Source of the DNA: Chitinophagaceae bacterium
Lineage (GTDB): Bacteria; Bacteroidota; Bacteroidia; Chitinophagales; Chitinophagaceae
DNA length: 7,456 nucleotides
Assembly: GCA_003455235.1 (NCBI GenBank)
Contig: DMRT01000131.1
Span: forward strand, 1 to 7,456
Reading direction: 5' to 3'
Positions within the stretch are counted from its first letter, which is position 1. Each line of letters starts with the position of its first letter. Position numbers and translations under genes: made by a program. Positions 6,101 to 7,456 of the stretch are shown here, one piece after another. A model generated the notes under the pieces. That model saw only the letters and a list, made by a program, of their open reading frames with translations, was not told the origin of the DNA and ran no database searches.

Positions 6101-6618
6101 ACTCCGTTGGTGACCACCACACTGTCCCACACACCGGGTGAAATATACCGGCCCAGTTTAAAATCAAAACTGCCGCTCATCCTCTCTCCGTCAAATTTGG
6201 TAATGCGCAAACGGGCCTCCGCACGGGGAAACGTCATATTATTTGCCACAATACCTCCATAGATATTATTCTGCGAATTGAAGGAAATATAAAACCCCTG
6301 GTCGGATGGCCACACCGGGTAAAGAAGACCATAATCCGCATTAAGGGTAATGGCATTGTACACCAGGTTGAACTGGATTGATTGTCCGTTGTTGAGATTT
6401 TGCCCCGTAATTCGCCAGAGCGTAACCGGCCTTGATGTATCCTTTAACCAGGTAACAGGCAGGTTGGAATTATCAAAATTGGCGCTCGTCCAGCTTTGAC
6501 CATTAAGTGTGGCCCTCATCTGGTAATTCACCGTTGAAGGATCAACCTTATTGTTGTTAGTGGGTTTTGAGCAGGCTGCCAGCAGCAGCATCAACAGGAT
6601 TGATACGGTGTATTTCAT
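6079..6618 (-). CDS. DUF6252-like lipoprotein
   Basis: This 179-residue predicted lipoprotein has the signal MKYTVSILLMLLLAAC with lipobox Leu-Ala-Ala-Cys (13-16), so Cys16 would be the lipid anchor. A Ser-Lys-Pro-Thr-Asn-rich linker follows. The mature part is beta-rich and starts with MRATLNGQSWTSANF (34-48). It ends with an ITKFDGERMSGSFDFKL block (139-155) and VVVTNGVFTDI (168-178). This opening 'xATLNGxxW', the 'ITxxxxxxxxGSFxF' block and the terminal 'TNGxFTDI' resemble DUF6252-type lipoproteins of Bacteroidota, whose function is unknown. The family link is from memory of the pattern, not a search. It converges with the glycosidase gene with two bases between stop codons and is divergent from the OB-fold gene. 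A TATTTCTG box (6645-6638, minus strand) 19 bases before the ATG fits five of six fixed positions of the -7 consensus. Confidence 0.82.
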   Translation of the reverse strand: MKYTVSILLMLLLAACSKPTNNNKVDPSTVNYQMRATLNGQSWTSANFDNSNLPVTWLKDTSRPVTLWRITGQNLNNGQSIQFNLVYNAITLNADYGLLYPVWPSDQGFYISFNSQNNIYGGIVANNMTFPRAEARLRITKFDGERMSGSFDFKLGRYISPGVWDSVVVTNGVFTDITR

Positions 6619-6758
6619 GGGCGGTTGTTTAAAGATGCAGAAATACTATTTCTTTTTTGACAACTGCGCCTTTCATTTCGCTGCATTTATTTCTTTCCAC
6701 GATCAGCTTTCCGGCTTTCCCTAAAAAGAAAAATGTAGTTTTGCCTCAAATTTCAAGC
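6619..6758. other. Divergent intergenic region between lipoprotein and OB-fold genes
   Basis: These 140 bases have no credible gene. The region carries the leftward -7 candidate TATTTCTG (6645-6638) and the rightward exact -7 box at 6736-6743. Between them the plus strand is pyrimidine-rich and includes a short direct repeat, CTTTCC at 6707-6712 and 6715-6720. The plus-strand reading frame of the OB-fold gene stays open back to an ATG at 6657, but that extension lacks a signal peptide and would cover the promoter box, so I treat the region as non-coding. Confidence 0.5.
6736..6743 (+). promoter_or_regulatory. Bacteroidota-type -7 promoter box of the OB-fold gene
   Basis: TAGTTTTG matches TAnnTTTG exactly and ends 15 bases before the ATG at 6759, a typical short leader for this phylum. 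No TTTG lies at -33; TTTC at 6716-6719 is the nearest, with a 16-base spacer that is shorter than usual. The box also argues against the longer upstream start at 6657. Confidence 0.5.
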
Positions 6759-7118
6759 ATGAAGAAAGCAATCCTCTGTTGCCTTGCCCTTTTCGTCACG
6801 TGCATGATTCACGCACAAACCAGTATTAAACTGGAAGATGTGAAACAGCACATTGGCGACAGCGTAACCGTATGTGGGAAAGTAGAGGACCTCCGTTATT
6901 TTGAATCATCCAAAAACTCACCCACCTTTCTCAACATCGGCGGTAAATATCCCAACCAGTTACTCACGGTAGTGATCTGGGGCGATGTGCGGAAGCAGTT
7001 CAAAAAAAGTCCGGACGACCTTAAGAATAAAGAGGTTTGTTTTACCGGCCGTATTATTCTTTACAAAGACAGGCCCGAGATTGTGATTGAAAAACCCGAA
7101 CAACTGGTGGAACAATAA
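6759..7118 (+). CDS. Small exported OB-fold protein
   Basis: This 119-residue protein has a signal peptide, MKKAILCCLALFVTCMIHA, with likely cleavage before Gln20. The mature part is one compact domain with the strand order of an OB-fold of the nucleic-acid-binding 'tRNA_anti-like' kind: DSVTVCGKVEDLRYF (34-48), SPTFLNIGGKYPNQLLTVVIWG (54-75), then LKNKEVCFTGRIILYKDRPEIVIEKPEQL (88-116). The closing 'GxIxxYKxRPEIVIxxPxQ' is a well-recognised ending of such domains, which also occur next to secreted nucleases. No nuclease is fused to it here. Two mature cysteines (39 and 94) sit in strands that could be adjacent and form a disulfide. The start at 6759 was chosen over the in-frame 6657 because it begins a standard signal peptide and follows an exact -7 box. 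Its stop is one base from the stop of the converging gene. The ligand is unknown; nucleic acid or glycan binding are both possible for OB-folds. Confidence 0.82.
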   Translation: MKKAILCCLALFVTCMIHAQTSIKLEDVKQHIGDSVTVCGKVEDLRYFESSKNSPTFLNIGGKYPNQLLTVVIWGDVRKQFKKSPDDLKNKEVCFTGRIILYKDRPEIVIEKPEQLVEQ

Positions 7119-7119
7119 A

Positions 7120-7456
7120 TTAAACCCCTGCCCGGATTGTTTTGCCCGCTTCTGTGCTGATGGCTGCTTTGTGCAGGATCAGTTTTTCCTGCTGCATATC
7201 GAAGGATAATTCAATCCATCCATGGTATAGGTTACCGTTTTTCTGCAACTGAACCGGCAGGTATTGGTGATTGGCCTGGCGCCAGTTTCCCTGCCAGAAG
7301 GAGGCACCCGTTTCCGGGATGACTTTTTCGGCCAGCAACTGCGACGTTACTTCAAACCACCCGTACCCGGTATGCTGTAATTTGATCTCCTCATTCTTAT
7401 TCAGTACCGGAGATTGATTGTTTGCGTCCTGCAGCATGCGGACATTCACAGCTGAA
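7120..7456 (-). CDS. C-terminal part of an uncharacterised, probably exported protein, cut by window edge
   Basis: The last 111 codons of a larger gene are visible, and the frame is open through the right edge. A GTG at 7449 could be read as a start, but the sequence before it stays in frame, and the visible part has no signal peptide or ribosome binding site. Truncation is therefore the better reading. The sequence has aromatic-rich beta segments: TGYGWFEVTS, ASFWQGNWRQANHQYLPVQL, and LYHGWIELSFDMQQEKLILHKAAIS near the end, finishing GKTIRAGV. The 'YLPVQL...YHGWIELSFD...KLILHKAAIS...I.AG' ending resembles the C-terminal beta domain of secreted or lipid-anchored Bacteroidota proteins, where the segment before 'YGW(I/V)' follows a 'YLxLRL' strand. 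This is a resemblance in pattern only, and no function is proposed. It converges with the OB-fold gene with one base between stops. Confidence 0.7.
   Translation of the reverse strand, partial: SAVNVRMLQDANNQSPVLNKNEEIKLQHTGYGWFEVTSQLLAEKVIPETGASFWQGNWRQANHQYLPVQLQKNGNLYHGWIELSFDMQQEKLILHKAAISTEAGKTIRAGV

Noticed and set aside
6657..6758. 34-codon N-terminal extension of the OB-fold protein from an upstream ATG
   Set aside because: The extension covers an exact -7 promoter box, and the internal ATG at 6759 begins a textbook signal peptide.
7120..7449. A complete 109-residue gene starting at the GTG at 7449
   Set aside because: The frame remains open to the window edge, the visible sequence has no export signal, and it looks like the C-terminal domain of a longer protein.

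Overview
The window looks like ordinary chromosome from a member of the Bacteroidota, most likely Chitinophagaceae. Three things suggest this. Two genes are preceded by exact TAnnTTTG boxes, the -7 promoter element of that phylum. Several lipoproteins and secreted proteins have signal peptides typical of the group. Most starts, apart from lepA, have little or no Shine-Dalgarno sequence. The family-level placement rests on the general look of the proteins and is an inference. I see no tRNA, rRNA, CRISPR array, transposase, phage gene or toxin-antitoxin pair. No stretch longer than about 180 bases lacks a gene.

Layout from left to right. The N-terminal 95 codons of lepA (translation GTPase EF-4) run off the left edge on the minus strand. 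A secreted CAP/SCP-domain protein (466-981, +) is divergent from it and is followed 36 bases later by a small orphan lipoprotein (1018-1428, +). These converge on alanine dehydrogenase (1523-2620, -). Upstream of ald on the same strand lies a multi-pass acyltransferase-3 membrane protein (2735-3850, -).

A 49-base divergent promoter region then separates the acyltransferase from a two-gene plus-strand unit. The first gene encodes a YghX-type dienelactone-hydrolase-family protein (3900-4751). The second, 14 bases on, encodes an (alpha/alpha)6-barrel glycoside hydrolase of the GH63/GH37 type with an intact twin-arginine signal (4766-6076). The glycosidase gene converges, with a 2-base gap, on a DUF6252-like lipoprotein gene (6079-6618, -). 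A 140-base divergent region separates that gene from a small exported OB-fold protein (6759-7118, +). This in turn converges, with a 1-base gap, on the C-terminal part of another probably exported protein that leaves the right edge (-).

Taken together, most genes concern the cell envelope or exported proteins: CAP, three lipoprotein or exported orphans, an acyltransferase, and an exported hydrolase plus glycosidase. They flank two housekeeping genes, lepA and ald. The only pair that looks like a functional unit is the hydrolase plus glycosidase, and its substrate cannot be read from the sequence. The most distinctive non-coding signals are a nested palindrome touching the ald start codon and a perfect 8-bp inverted repeat lying across the back-to-back stop codons near 6077-6100. 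I found no convincing new multi-gene system.
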